Part shown: positions 36,402 through 46,066 of the stretch, piece after piece
Numbering within the stretch: the stretch's first letter is position 1
How the letters are laid out: every line of letters begins with the position of its first letter
Source: Microlunatus sp. Gsoil 973
Lineage (GTDB): Bacteria > Actinomycetota > Actinomycetes > Propionibacteriales > Propionibacteriaceae
NCBI RefSeq assembly: GCF_009707365.1
Contig: NZ_CP046122.1
Location: 3,348,001 to 3,412,000 of the forward strand
Direction of reading: 5' to 3'
DNA: 64,000 nucleotides
Translations under genes and position numbers: made by a program
Notes under the pieces: generated by a model
Databases searched by the model: none
Seen by the model: the letters and a program-made list of their open reading frames with translations, nothing else
Told to the model about the DNA's origin: nothing

Positions 36402-37967
36402 TCAGTTCCCGGCGCGACCGACCGGCTCACCGGCCAGCGACGGGGCGAGGCTGCCTCCGTCCAGCACCACCTGGCCTCGGACCAGGACGACGTCGACCCC
36501 TTCGGACAGCTCGGTCGGATGCTCGAAGGTCGCGCGATCGCGTACAGCGGCCGGATCGACCAGGGCAAGATCGGCAACACCTCCGACCCGGACCCTGCCA
36601 TGATCAACCAGCCCGTACCGGCGCGCCGCATTGTTCGCCGTGATCGCGGCCAGTTCGGGCCAACTGAAGTCTCCCCTTTCCCGACCGAACAGCCGATACA
36701 TCCGGGCCGTACAGCCGTACGCCCTCGGATGCGGCGCACCACCGAAGAAGATGCCGTCGGATCCGGAACAGGCTCCGGGCAGCCCGAACTGCCGGGCGAG
36801 ATCGTCATCGGTGCGCGGTTTCGGGATGGTCATCACGGTCGTCGTGGTGAGTTCGGAATCGCCCAACACCGAGTAGGCCAGCTGCAGCGGATCGAGTCCA
36901 CGGCGTCGGCCCGCCTCCGCCAGCGTCAGACCTTCAAGATCGGCATTGTGGGGGTCACCGGCGGCGGCGATCCGCAGCCGGTCCTCCCAACCTGGTCCGA
37001 GGTTGGTGTCGCCTCCGGATCGTGCCTCGAAGTCGGCCCGCAATCCTGACCAGTTGTCACGGTCCCGCAGGAAAGCCGCAGCGACCTTGGCGCCCCGCGC
37101 GACAAGATCGCGAGGCAGAAGTGCCATGCTGAGCAGGCTGAATCCGGCGAAGTACGGATAGGCGTCCCAGCTGAGGTCAGCGCCGGCCACTGATGCCCGC
37201 TCAAGCAGTTCCGACATCAGGTCCGGTCGGGCGTGAAAGTGGGAGATGTGCGCCCTGACTCCCGATGCCCGGCAGATCGTGATCAACTCGTCGACCGCTG
37301 GAGCGGAATTCTCTTCATAGCCACGAATGTGCGTCACGTAGAGGCCACCCGCTGCTACCACCGGCCGGCATAGTGCAGCCAGTTCTTCCGCGTCGGCGAA
37401 GGATCCTGGGACATAGTCCAGGCCGGAGGACAGGCCGAGCGCGCCGTCGGCCAGCCCGTCCCGGATCATCGCGATCATCGCGTCGAGTTCGGAGCCGGTC
37501 GCCGGTCCGGGATCACGACCCAGCACCTCGTGGCGTACGGTGCCGGCCGGCACCAGATAGCCGACGTTCAGCCGAGTGGTGTGATGCCAGGTGTCCAGCA
37601 ACGCCGCCACTCCGCCGCCGGTGTAGTGCGGGTGCCGGCCGATCAGCGGACCGAAGTACTCGGTGGCATAGCGGCCGTCGCCCGGCGCATAGGAGACACC
37701 GTCCTGCCCGGTGATCACGGTGGTCACCCCGGACCGCAGCAGGGCCAACTGCACGTCATCGTCGAGTATCCGTGCGTCGGCATGGGAGTGCGCATCAATG
37801 GCACCAGGCATGATCAACAGACCTTCGGCATCGATCACCCGATCCGCCGGACGGGATGCCGCGGCCGGACCGATCGCTGCGATCCGCTGCCCTTCGATCA
37901 GCACGTCGGCCGGATACTGCCCGTCGACGGGGTCGACGACGACACCACCGGCGATGAGTACGCTCAT
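36402..37967 (-). CDS. N-acyl-D-amino-acid deacylase family amidohydrolase
   Basis: 521 aa from the ATG at 37967 (MSVLIAGGVVVDPVDGQYPA). Urease-type TIM-barrel: IMPGAIDAHSHADARI (metal HxH), GLSSGLDYVPGSFADAEELA (D-aminoacylase signature), ARIH-type VRAHISHFHARPDLM and GSDGIFFGGAPHPRAYG near the end. It should remove the acyl group from N-acyl-D-amino acids or act on a similar amide. It is the last gene of a three-gene operon whose first two genes also act on D-amino acids or acids, which fits D-amino-acid salvage. Confidence 0.85.
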   Translation of the reverse strand: MSVLIAGGVVVDPVDGQYPADVLIEGQRIAAIGPAAASRPADRVIDAEGLLIMPGAIDAHSHADARILDDDVQLALLRSGVTTVITGQDGVSYAPGDGRYATEYFGPLIGRHPHYTGGGVAALLDTWHHTTRLNVGYLVPAGTVRHEVLGRDPGPATGSELDAMIAMIRDGLADGALGLSSGLDYVPGSFADAEELAALCRPVVAAGGLYVTHIRGYEENSAPAVDELITICRASGVRAHISHFHARPDLMSELLERASVAGADLSWDAYPYFAGFSLLSMALLPRDLVARGAKVAAAFLRDRDNWSGLRADFEARSGGDTNLGPGWEDRLRIAAAGDPHNADLEGLTLAEAGRRRGLDPLQLAYSVLGDSELTTTTVMTIPKPRTDDDLARQFGLPGACSGSDGIFFGGAPHPRAYGCTARMYRLFGRERGDFSWPELAAITANNAARRYGLVDHGRVRVGGVADLALVDPAAVRDRATFEHPTELSEGVDVVLVRGQVVLDGGSLAPSLAGEPVGRAGN

Positions 37968-37983
37968 GATCAACTGCTCCCGG

Positions 37984-39243
37984 TCAGAAGAAGGTCGGGA
38001 TAACGCCGCGCACCCGCGGCTGCTGACCCTCGACCAGGAGCGCCGAACGCCACTTGTCGAACATGGTGCACGGATGGGACAGCCCGAGGCGGACAACCTC
38101 GCCCACGGCCAGCGATCCCGGCTCGTCGAGCCGCACGTAGGCGTGTTGGTCGTTGGTGTTGAAGACCTCGGCGGACGGTGCATCGACCACCTCGCCGGCC
38201 CGCACCACCTTCTGCACCATCGGTAGGCCGGCGTCGTACGGGATGTCCCGCTTGCCCACGTCGAGCAGGACGAGATCGGGCTCGGGATTGGAGATCACCC
38301 GCGCCCAGACGTGCGCCGCCGCGGCGAAGACCGGGCCGCGTCGGCTCGCCGCCGGTGTGGAGAGCGCATAGATGCCATCGTCGTGCACGACATAGGCCCC
38401 CGAGCGCAACACAAGCCGGGCATCAGGTGTGCCGGCGGCCACCGGCCCGAGAATCTCGACAACAAGATCGAAAAGGGCACTGCCACCGGCGGTGACCAGC
38501 GCCTCGTCGGACTCGACCAGCGGTGAGATCTCGGCGAACAGCTCCCCCATCGCGGTCAGGAACTCCCGCACCCCGGCGAGGCGCTGCTCACCCTGGCCAG
38601 GGACCGATCCCTCGTACCCGGATACACCGCGCAACTGCAGGCGGTCGGAGTCGATCACTGCGCGGGCGATCGCGACTGCATCGTCATGATCGCGTACGCC
38701 GGCGCGGGCCTTCGGGTGTCCAACCTCGAGGCACACCGGCAGCGTCCGGCGTGCTCCGGCGGCGGCCAGCGCACGGGTCATCGTCTCAACCCCGGCGATG
38801 GAGTCGACCCAGGTGATCACGTCGAACCCCGGATCGGCATCCAGTTCACCCGCCAGCCAGGCCAATCCCTGGGGCGACAGATACTCGTTGGCGACAATGA
38901 CCCGAGGAATGCCGGCACTCCGGGCGACCCGCAGCTGGGCCTCGTTGGCGACGGTGATCGCCCAACAGCCCTCGCTGAGTTGCCAGTGCCACAGGGCCGG
39001 GCACATCGTGGTCTTGCCGTGCGGCGCCAGCGAGACGCCGTTGCCGGCGACCCAGTCGCGCATCGTGGTGATGTTGTGCTCGAGCCCGGCAAGATCGAGG
39101 GTGAAGACCGGCGTCGACATCTCGGCCAGCCCAAGATCGATCTCCGGTCCGCGCTGCTGCGCGGCAGCCAGCGATGCACTCCAGTTCTTGTCCCGGACAT
39201 CCAGGGTGATCAGGTGCTCGCGGACGGCGTCAAGGCGTGTCAC
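37984..39243 (-). CDS. D-threonine aldolase / D-serine dehydratase-like PLP enzyme
   Basis: 419 aa, fold type III. STPVFTLDLAGLEHNITTMR is followed by SLAPHGKTTMCPALWHWQL with the PLP-binding lysine in HGKT. The C-terminal beta-domain ends with VFNTNDQHAYVRLDEPGSLA and RLGLSHPCTMFDKW, where HxC contributes the metal site seen in D-serine dehydratase and D-threonine aldolase. It acts on a D-amino acid such as D-Ser, D-Thr or a derivative. It overlaps the enolase-superfamily gene by 4 bp and is followed after 16 bp by the deacylase. Confidence 0.85.
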   Translation of the reverse strand: MTRLDAVREHLITLDVRDKNWSASLAAAQQRGPEIDLGLAEMSTPVFTLDLAGLEHNITTMRDWVAGNGVSLAPHGKTTMCPALWHWQLSEGCWAITVANEAQLRVARSAGIPRVIVANEYLSPQGLAWLAGELDADPGFDVITWVDSIAGVETMTRALAAAGARRTLPVCLEVGHPKARAGVRDHDDAVAIARAVIDSDRLQLRGVSGYEGSVPGQGEQRLAGVREFLTAMGELFAEISPLVESDEALVTAGGSALFDLVVEILGPVAAGTPDARLVLRSGAYVVHDDGIYALSTPAASRRGPVFAAAAHVWARVISNPEPDLVLLDVGKRDIPYDAGLPMVQKVVRAGEVVDAPSAEVFNTNDQHAYVRLDEPGSLAVGEVVRLGLSHPCTMFDKWRSALLVEGQQPRVRGVIPTFF

Positions 39244-40334
39244 AGCTCGACCCTAGCGGGGACCGGCAGGCCGAAACCCGGCCGGTCCGGCACCGTCAGC
39301 AGGCCGCCGGCGAAGGTGTAGGCCGACATGTCGACGCCGTCGGTCCGCCCCGGTACGCCCTCGACGATCTCAATCCGGCCGAGACCCGCGGCCAACTGCG
39401 CGGCGTAGAGGGTCTTCAGCGGCTGGCCCCAGGCGTGGGGTGACGCCTTGACCCCGGTCGCTGCGACCTGGGGCATCAACCGTCGCCACGCGGTCAGCCC
39501 GAAGGACATCACGTCCATCAACAACACATCCAGCCCGCCGTCGGCGGCGATGCCGAGAAGGAGATCGGTGTCCGGCCGCGCCTCACCGTCGGCGATCAGC
39601 GTCGAGGGACTGACCAGATCCCGATGCCGACGGAGCCGGGCAAGATCATCACCGTCGTCGGGGAACGGTTCCTCGACCCAATACAGGCCGACGTCGCCGA
39701 CGGCATCGAGGTAGCGGCAGAAACCTGCGACGTCGTAGCCGTCGTTGGCATCGACCAGGATTCGTGCGTCCGGCCAGGCCTCCCGGACCGCGCGGGTGAC
39801 GGCCACATCACGCGCGTCACCCTCGGCGCGTGCCATCCACCGATTTCCGCGACCGATCTTGAGCTTGAAGTCGCGATATCCCAAGTCCGCATCGGCGCGG
39901 CAGTTCTCCAGCACAGCAGCCGGCCCACGCGGCGCGTCGTCGGGGTCAAGATCATCGAAATAGACGGCTCCGCTGTAGACCGGGACGGTCGTGGGCCCGG
40001 CCCCGCCCAACAGATCCCAGACCGGGCGGTCGGCGACGACGCCGAGCAGATCGTGCAGGGCGATGTCGAGCCAGCGGCTGCTCTCGTCGCGGACCCCGTC
40101 GGCGGGATCGATCAACTCGGTGAGCGATCGGCCGATGATCGAGTCGTTCCCTCCGGATCTGCCTTCGATCAGGCCCCAGCCAACCGCTCCGGAGTCGGTC
40201 GTGATCACCGCCGCGGTGGCCATCGGGCCGGATCCTTGACTGCCCAGTCTGGCGTTCCTGCCGACCGTCCGCGGATAGTGGGTTCCGAGATCGACCAGAC
40301 GGACGTCGGTGATGATCGGGTCGGACAGCGACAT
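39240..40334 (-). CDS. enolase-superfamily enzyme (mandelate racemase/muconate lactonizing type)
   Basis: 364 aa. YRDFKLKIGRG holds the KxK base pair. LVDANDGY, WVEEPFP and ADGEARP give the three metal ligands, and SPHAWGQPL holds the His of the opposite face. It abstracts the alpha proton of a carboxylate, probably dehydrating or racemising a sugar acid or amino-acid derivative; the exact reaction is not readable. It is the first gene of the operon with the D-amino-acid PLP enzyme and the deacylase. Confidence 0.85.
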   Translation of the reverse strand: MSLSDPIITDVRLVDLGTHYPRTVGRNARLGSQGSGPMATAAVITTDSGAVGWGLIEGRSGGNDSIIGRSLTELIDPADGVRDESSRWLDIALHDLLGVVADRPVWDLLGGAGPTTVPVYSGAVYFDDLDPDDAPRGPAAVLENCRADADLGYRDFKLKIGRGNRWMARAEGDARDVAVTRAVREAWPDARILVDANDGYDVAGFCRYLDAVGDVGLYWVEEPFPDDGDDLARLRRHRDLVSPSTLIADGEARPDTDLLLGIAADGGLDVLLMDVMSFGLTAWRRLMPQVAATGVKASPHAWGQPLKTLYAAQLAAGLGRIEIVEGVPGRTDGVDMSAYTFAGGLLTVPDRPGFGLPVPARVEL

Positions 40335-40515
40335 GGAGTCTCCTTGCGCCGGTGCAGTGGCAGTTCCGAAGTCTGCATCGTAGGGGTCCCGGTCTTTCCA
40401 CTCGCGGGAGGAGTATCACCATGACAGCGGATATCGCCGCGGATTGTGACTGGGCACTCCTGATCATGCCCCGGGCCATTCCATCAGCCAGTGATGACGA
40501 GAACGAGGAGAGATC

Positions 40516-43039
40516 ATGCGATCCGATGTCGCGTTGACCGACGGCTGGCAGTTGGCCGATGCCGCCGACTGCGCCGACCTGACCGAGGTGATCAACGGCG
40601 CGGAGGCCGACGGCACGTGGTATGACGTCGCGGTGCCCACCGGCGTTCATGAGGTGCTGCTCCGGGAGGGCCGGATCCCGGACCCGCATCTGGGCCGAAA
40701 CGCGGCCGAGGCCGACTGGGTGGGTGAGCACGACTGGGTCTACCGGACCCGGTTCCCATCGCCTGACCTGCCATCCGATAACGCTCGGCTGATCCTTCGC
40801 GGGGTCGACACGCTGGCCGAGGTCTATCTCAACGGCAAGCGGATCGCGGACCTGGACGACATGTTCGTCGAATACGTGTTGCCCGTCGGCGAAGCGCTGT
40901 CCCCAGCCGGGCGGGGAGAACGTGCTGGCGATCGTGATCAGATCCGCGACGCGGTTCGTCGAGTCGGTGGTCCAGCCCGACGACTTCGGTGATCATGTTC
41001 GACCAACGTGGTACTTGCGCAAGGGTGGCGGCGACTTCGGCAGCTACCTCGGCGCCCGGCCGCGGCTGGTCAAGGCAGGCGTCTACCGCGAGGTCATTCT
41101 TTCCCTGACCGACATCACCTGGATCGATGACGTGAGAGTTCGTCCCGAGCTGGAGGCCGATCGGACAGCGCTGTCGGTGGATGTTGAGTGCGGTGGTCGG
41201 GACGGAGCCCTGTTGCGCTGGCAGTTGCTGGATCCGGACGGAGTCGTGGTCGCCGACGGGGAACGCGATTGCTCGAGTCGATCATGGACTGTCACGGTTC
41301 CCGATCCCCGGCTCTGGTGGCCGCGTGGGCACGGCGAGCAGGCGCTGTACCGATTGATCACCGAACTCGTGGCCACCGACGGCCAGGAGTTGGACCGACA
41401 GGAGGTCGAAGTCGGTCTGCGGGAGGTCACGTTGGTCACGACCGAGCCGGATGACAAGACGCCCTGCTTCCGCCTGGTCGTCAACGGGCGACCGATCGTT
41501 GTGCGCGGCGCGAACTGGGCACAGGTGGAAGGCATCACCAACGTCTGGCAGCACGAACGGGCGATCCGCCTTCTCGACCTCGCCGAGCAGGCAGAGATGA
41601 ACCTGCTCCGGGTCTGGGGCGGCGGTGTGATTCCGGAGCCGGATTTCTACTCCGAATGTGATCGCCGGGGATTCCTGGTCTGGCAGGACTTCATGTTCGA
41701 GTACGGCATGTATCCCACGGATCTGCCGCACTTCGAGGCAGTCGTCGAGCGGGAACTCATCGATGTGGTGCGCCGGCTGCGCAACCATGCTTGCATCGCG
41801 CTGTGGTGCGGCGGCAACGAAAGTCATATGGGCTGGGACTTCCAGTACCACACCCCACCGGCGATCGGGACCGCCCTGTTCGATGTGCTCATGCCCAGGG
41901 TGTGCGCCGAGCACGACGGAACCCGTGCCTTCCATCCGAACTCGCCGTACGGCGGCCCGGTGGCGAACTGGCCACTCGCGGGAGACTGGCACGACTACAC
42001 GACGTTGACCTATGCGCACCGATCGGCGGTCCCGACATTCATCTCCGAGATGGGACGGGTCAGCGCGCCAAACCTCCGTTCCATGCGCCGGTTCCTCCAA
42101 CCGCAGGACCTGTGGCCCGATGATCATGATCCGACGATCCAGTGTCCGGGCGAGCCGTCCTGGCCACCGATGTGGGGGTATCGGGCACCCGACGGTGCCT
42201 GGCAGAAGATCGGCCCGATCGAGCAGTACCTGGAGCCACGCGACGCCGACGGCTTCATCCGGGCGCTCGGCACCGCCCACGGCGAGTATCTCCAGGCGAG
42301 CGTCGAACGGCATCGGCGCGGCGTTGCCGACGGGGAGCTCCGCGGCGCCGGACCCGAACGGAAGGCCCGGCGCCGCAACGGTGGTGACCTGGTGTGGCGG
42401 CTCAACGACCCGTGGCCCATCCCGTATTGGAGCGTCGTCGACTCCTATCTGGAGCCGAAGATCCCGTACTTCTATCTGCGCCGGGCGTATGCGCCACTGC
42501 TCATCTCGTTCGAGCAGACTGTCGACGAACTTGCCGTCTGGATCACCAACGACACCGCCGAGTCGATCGCCGGTGAGCTGGTGGTGCGTCGCGTCCGTTT
42601 CGACGGTTCGATCGTCGGCGAGCTGCGGGAGACCGCCACGGTCGCGCCGGCGGAATCGATCCGGCTGGTCGAGACTGCTGCACTCTTGCCGATCGGGCTG
42701 CGCAATGAGCTGCTGGTCGCGGAGTTCGCCGGCCGGACCACCAACCATCTCCTGATCGGCGAGCGGTATCTGGAGCTCCCTCCGGCCGGCCTGCGAGCCC
42801 ACGTCGAGGGCGACATGCTGCACCTCACCGCGGATGCATTCGCCCGCCAGGTGATCATCGATTGGCCGGACGAGCTGGACGGCCTCCGGGTGGAGGACAA
42901 CTACGTCGACCTGCTGCCCGGGTGCGAGCACCGGATCCGGCTGGTCGATCGCCCCCACCTGGACAGCTACCTGACCATCCGTGCCCTCAACGCCCAAGCC
43001 GTGACAGTGCCCGTTCCCGCCGATCTCCCCCGGACCTAG
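40516..43039 (+). pseudogene. GH2 beta-mannosidase-like glycoside hydrolase, interrupted by a frameshift
   Basis: Starts at an ATG after GAGGAGAG. The N-terminal jelly-roll (TWYDVAVPTGVHEVLL, DTLAEVYLNGKRIADL) runs to about 40905, where the frame changes within CCGGGCGGGGAG and resumes as ENVLAIVIRSATRF in the +1 frame. One extra base in the G-run explains it. The remainder is intact: GGVIPEPDFYSECDRRGFLV, acid/base Glu in LWCGGNESHMGWD and nucleophile Glu in FISEMGRVS. Corrected length is about 840 aa, normal for GH2 mannosidases. There is no signal peptide, so the enzyme would act on imported oligosaccharide. Confidence 0.85.
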
Positions 43040-43069
43040 GCCGCGCCCTACCCGTCACCGGACGACTCG

Positions 43070-44494
43070 TCACCCGCGGACGGACGGCACCGATCCAGGA
43101 CTGAACTCAGCGAGCAGTTGCTGGGCGGCGTGCTGTGCGGCCTCTGCGCATTCTCGGGTCAGACCGTCCCAGGCCGGTGCCCCGGCGCCGGCGCGGTCAA
43201 GATCATCGGCGGCGGCCAGAAACTCTGCCTGCAACGGATCGAAGGCTCGGCGCACCCTGGGTTGCCGGTCGGCGTAGCAGACTCCGTCATGATCGCCGCA
43301 GACAGCCTCGAGCAGCAGCTGGAAGGTCCACCAGTAGGACCCGGGCACCGGCTCGTCGAGAGCCGCCGACTCCGGATCCGGACCGGCGTCCGCGGCTGTT
43401 CCCGCATGCTCCAAACCGGCAGGCAGTCTCGACCCGACGACAGCGACCGGGAGGTAGATGCTGGTACACGGCGTGGTGGCAGCCCACCACCAGTAGGGCT
43501 GCCTGGCGCCCGGCACGGCAATCACCGAGGCGGCGGTGTTGCCCCAGGTGAACCCTGCGGGACTGGCGTGCATGCACAGGGTGAGGAAGTCCGGTCGGGC
43601 TGCATTGAAGGCCGGACCGGAAAGGAAGGTCTGCTCATAGTGATCGGACAGGACCCCGCGGGCAGCGGCCCAGTCGACGCCGCCCGTGGTTGCGGCCGAG
43701 TCGAGCAACTGCCGCGATCGCTGCAGCCGGATGTGGGACACCTGCAGCGGCGTCCCGGGATCGGTGATCGCTTCGGCGACGTCCAGGCGGGAGCCCGTGC
43801 CCGGCCAACGATTCGACCGCGCCCGGTTCTCCAGCCCGCTGGAGACTCCGGTCCAGTCGGTCCGAATGGTCGGTTCGTTGGAGATCGCGGCCGTGCCCGA
43901 CTGTACGCGTCGCACGGCCCAGTCCCGTCCGGTGGTTTCCAGGACATAGGCGTCCTGTGAGTCGGCGATCGCGTAGGCGTTGTCGTAGGCGGCCGACGCG
44001 CGATCCCGATCGGTGGTGCCGGCACCCCACTGCCCGTACCGCTCGAGCATCCCGGTGATCACCTCAACGGCCTCAGCCGCCGTGCCGCCGCGTTCCACGC
44101 CGAGCCTGAGCAACTCCATGCCCAGCAGGCCGGGCACCGGCCGCTCGGCGCCTCCGGACACGGCCCGCCGATCGGCGGCGGCGGTCGCTGCCAGGTCGCG
44201 GGTGAACAGCGCCTCGTTGCCGATCACCACACCCCGTGAGTTCATCGCGATCTCGTGGCCCCAACACCAATAGGGCGACGAGGCGACGTGGTCGTAGGTC
44301 AGGTCAGCGTCGGGAATCCTCAGGTACGCCAGCTGCAACGTACCGCCGCCGGACCGAGCCGCGACGCGTCGCAGCGGCTGACACTCGCGTGCCGGTCGAT
44401 CGCTGTTCTTACCGAAGAGCAGCCGGCCGGTGGCAGCCGCATCCGGCATGACGACGAAGCTGTCACAGCTCCAACTGGGCGACGATGTTGCCAT
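43070..44494 (-). CDS. C69-family dipeptidase (PepD/secernin type Ntn hydrolase)
   Basis: 474 aa. WSCDSFVV holds the autocatalytic nucleophile Cys near residue 10; FGKNSDRPARECQPL and WGHEIAMNSRGVVIGNEALF are the family signatures. GFTWGNTAASVIAVPG and PYWWWAATTPC lie in the C-terminal half. It cleaves dipeptides with broad specificity. It follows the M55 gene after 55 bp on the same strand and is probably the last gene of the ROK-NanE-M55 operon. Confidence 0.85.
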   Translation of the reverse strand: MATSSPSWSCDSFVVMPDAAATGRLLFGKNSDRPARECQPLRRVAARSGGGTLQLAYLRIPDADLTYDHVASSPYWCWGHEIAMNSRGVVIGNEALFTRDLAATAAADRRAVSGGAERPVPGLLGMELLRLGVERGGTAAEAVEVITGMLERYGQWGAGTTDRDRASAAYDNAYAIADSQDAYVLETTGRDWAVRRVQSGTAAISNEPTIRTDWTGVSSGLENRARSNRWPGTGSRLDVAEAITDPGTPLQVSHIRLQRSRQLLDSAATTGGVDWAAARGVLSDHYEQTFLSGPAFNAARPDFLTLCMHASPAGFTWGNTAASVIAVPGARQPYWWWAATTPCTSIYLPVAVVGSRLPAGLEHAGTAADAGPDPESAALDEPVPGSYWWTFQLLLEAVCGDHDGVCYADRQPRVRRAFDPLQAEFLAAADDLDRAGAGAPAWDGLTRECAEAAQHAAQQLLAEFSPGSVPSVRG

Positions 44495-44549
44495 GGATCG
44501 AACCTAGCGCCGCGACGAGGTCGCGGTCAGGCGACTGCCACGGGCCGGA

Positions 44550-45383
44550 TCAGCGTCCGCCGGCCTGCCGAGTGATGTAGGTGACTGCCACGAATCGGGT
44601 GAAGATCGACAGCAGGTCCTCGCCGGCGACCCGTACCTGACGTTCGTCGCTGCGCTCGACACCGCCGATCCAGGTTGCGACCTCGGCCATGTCCGCCGTA
44701 CCAAGATCAACTTCCAGGGTCGCGGGTCGTGTGATGCCGGGCAGCGGAACGGATCCAGCCGCAACCTTGCCTACGGCGTTCGCGGCAGCTTCCTTGATCA
44801 ACCGGCATGACTCGTCCGGATGCAAGCTGTTCGCCGCGCCGCGGGTGATCGACTCCTTGGTGATCACCGACTCCGCGCCGGAGGCGTACGGTGCTGTTTC
44901 GGCCCAGGTGACCTGATCACCGGTGACCAGCGCGATCGGCACACGGTGATGCTCGGCGACCAGGGCGTTGATCCCGCTCTCCCCCACCTCGACACCGTTG
45001 AGCACCGCCCGGGCGATCACCTCCGGGTTGTAGGTGTGGGACAGCGTGGACGGATGTCCGGAGATCGATCCGTGATAGCCGACGAAGAAGATTGCGTCGA
45101 AGGTTCCGTCCAGGCCCTGCATCATGTACAGCGGCTTGTGCCGTCCGGAGATGTAGCGGGCATTGCCGTTGACCTTGCGCGGATCGAGGTTGGCCATCCG
45201 GCCGTGGGAGTCGTTGAGCACGATCTCGGTGGCGCCGCCTTCCAGAGCACCGTCGATCGCGGCGTTGACCTCGGCCTGCAGCAGCTCACAACCGGTTGCG
45301 TAGCCGGGATGGCCGGGTCGGCACTGCTCCCAGTCGACGATGCCGGCCACGCCCTCCATGTCCAGTGATATCCAGACCCTCAC
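44550..45383 (-). CDS. M55 D-aminopeptidase (DppA-like)
   Basis: 277 aa from a GTG at 45383 after AAGGAG. RVWISLDMEGVAGIVDW holds the first zinc ligands (LDMEG), with VLNDSHGRMANLDP, FFVGYHGSISGHPS and VGESGINALVAEHH as further signatures. Members release N-terminal D-amino acids from short peptides, such as D-Ala from cell-wall peptides. The GTG overlaps the nanE stop by 4 bp. Confidence 0.88.
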   Translation of the reverse strand: MRVWISLDMEGVAGIVDWEQCRPGHPGYATGCELLQAEVNAAIDGALEGGATEIVLNDSHGRMANLDPRKVNGNARYISGRHKPLYMMQGLDGTFDAIFFVGYHGSISGHPSTLSHTYNPEVIARAVLNGVEVGESGINALVAEHHRVPIALVTGDQVTWAETAPYASGAESVITKESITRGAANSLHPDESCRLIKEAAANAVGKVAAGSVPLPGITRPATLEVDLGTADMAEVATWIGGVERSDERQVRVAGEDLLSIFTRFVAVTYITRQAGGR

Positions 45384-46066
45384 TGATTCTCCTTGACGGC
45401 GGCTGCGAACCAACCGGTGATGCTGGTCGGGTGTGTGATCGCTGTCCCGACCACGACGGCAAAGGCCCCGGCATCGATACATTCCCGAGCCTGGTCGGGG
45501 GTGTGAATCCTGCCCTCGGCAAGGACCGGTACGTCGACCGCCCCGGTCAACTCCGTGATCAGCGCAATGTCCGGTCCCTCCGTACGGTGCCTGCTGCCGG
45601 TGTAGCCCGACAGCGTTGTGCTGATCAGATCGGCGCCGGCCTCGGCACTGGCGATGCCGTCGTCGAGATCACCGACGTCAGCCAGCACCAATACGCCCGT
45701 CCGGTTGTGCAGGGCCGTGATCGTCTCCGCCAGTGACCTGCCGTCCGGCCTGGGGCGTCGGGTTCCGTCGATCGCGATGATGTCGGCGCCGGCCGCTGCG
45801 ACCTGGATTCCATGATCAACGGTTGGGGTGATGAAGACGCCGGAGGTGCCGATCTTCCACAGGCCGATCAGCGGGACCTCGATCACGTCGTGGATGAGGC
45901 GGAGATCGTCCGGACCTTGGGCCCGGATGCCTACCGCCCCACCGAGTACCGCGGCCTGGGCCATCCGGCGCATGGTGTCAGGATCCCGGAGGGGCTCGCC
46001 CGGGTAGGCCTGGCAGGAAACGATCAGCCCGCCGCGGAGTCGTTCGATGATCGGCGGCGCGCTCAT
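45380..46066 (-). CDS. nanE: N-acylglucosamine-6-phosphate 2-epimerase
   Basis: 228 aa TIM-barrel. LRGGLIVSCQAYPGEPLRDP, GLWKIGTSGVFITPT, IAIDGTRRPRPDG, ADVGDLDDGIASAEAGADLI and VLAEGRIHTPDQARECID match the NanE family step by step. It converts N-acetylmannosamine-6-phosphate to N-acetylglucosamine-6-phosphate. It overlaps the ROK kinase gene upstream and the M55 gene downstream by 4 bp each. No sialate lyase or transporter is present in the window, so the source of the amino sugar is open. Confidence 0.9.
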   Translation of the reverse strand: MSAPPIIERLRGGLIVSCQAYPGEPLRDPDTMRRMAQAAVLGGAVGIRAQGPDDLRLIHDVIEVPLIGLWKIGTSGVFITPTVDHGIQVAAAGADIIAIDGTRRPRPDGRSLAETITALHNRTGVLVLADVGDLDDGIASAEAGADLISTTLSGYTGSRHRTEGPDIALITELTGAVDVPVLAEGRIHTPDQARECIDAGAFAVVVGTAITHPTSITGWFAAAVKENQ

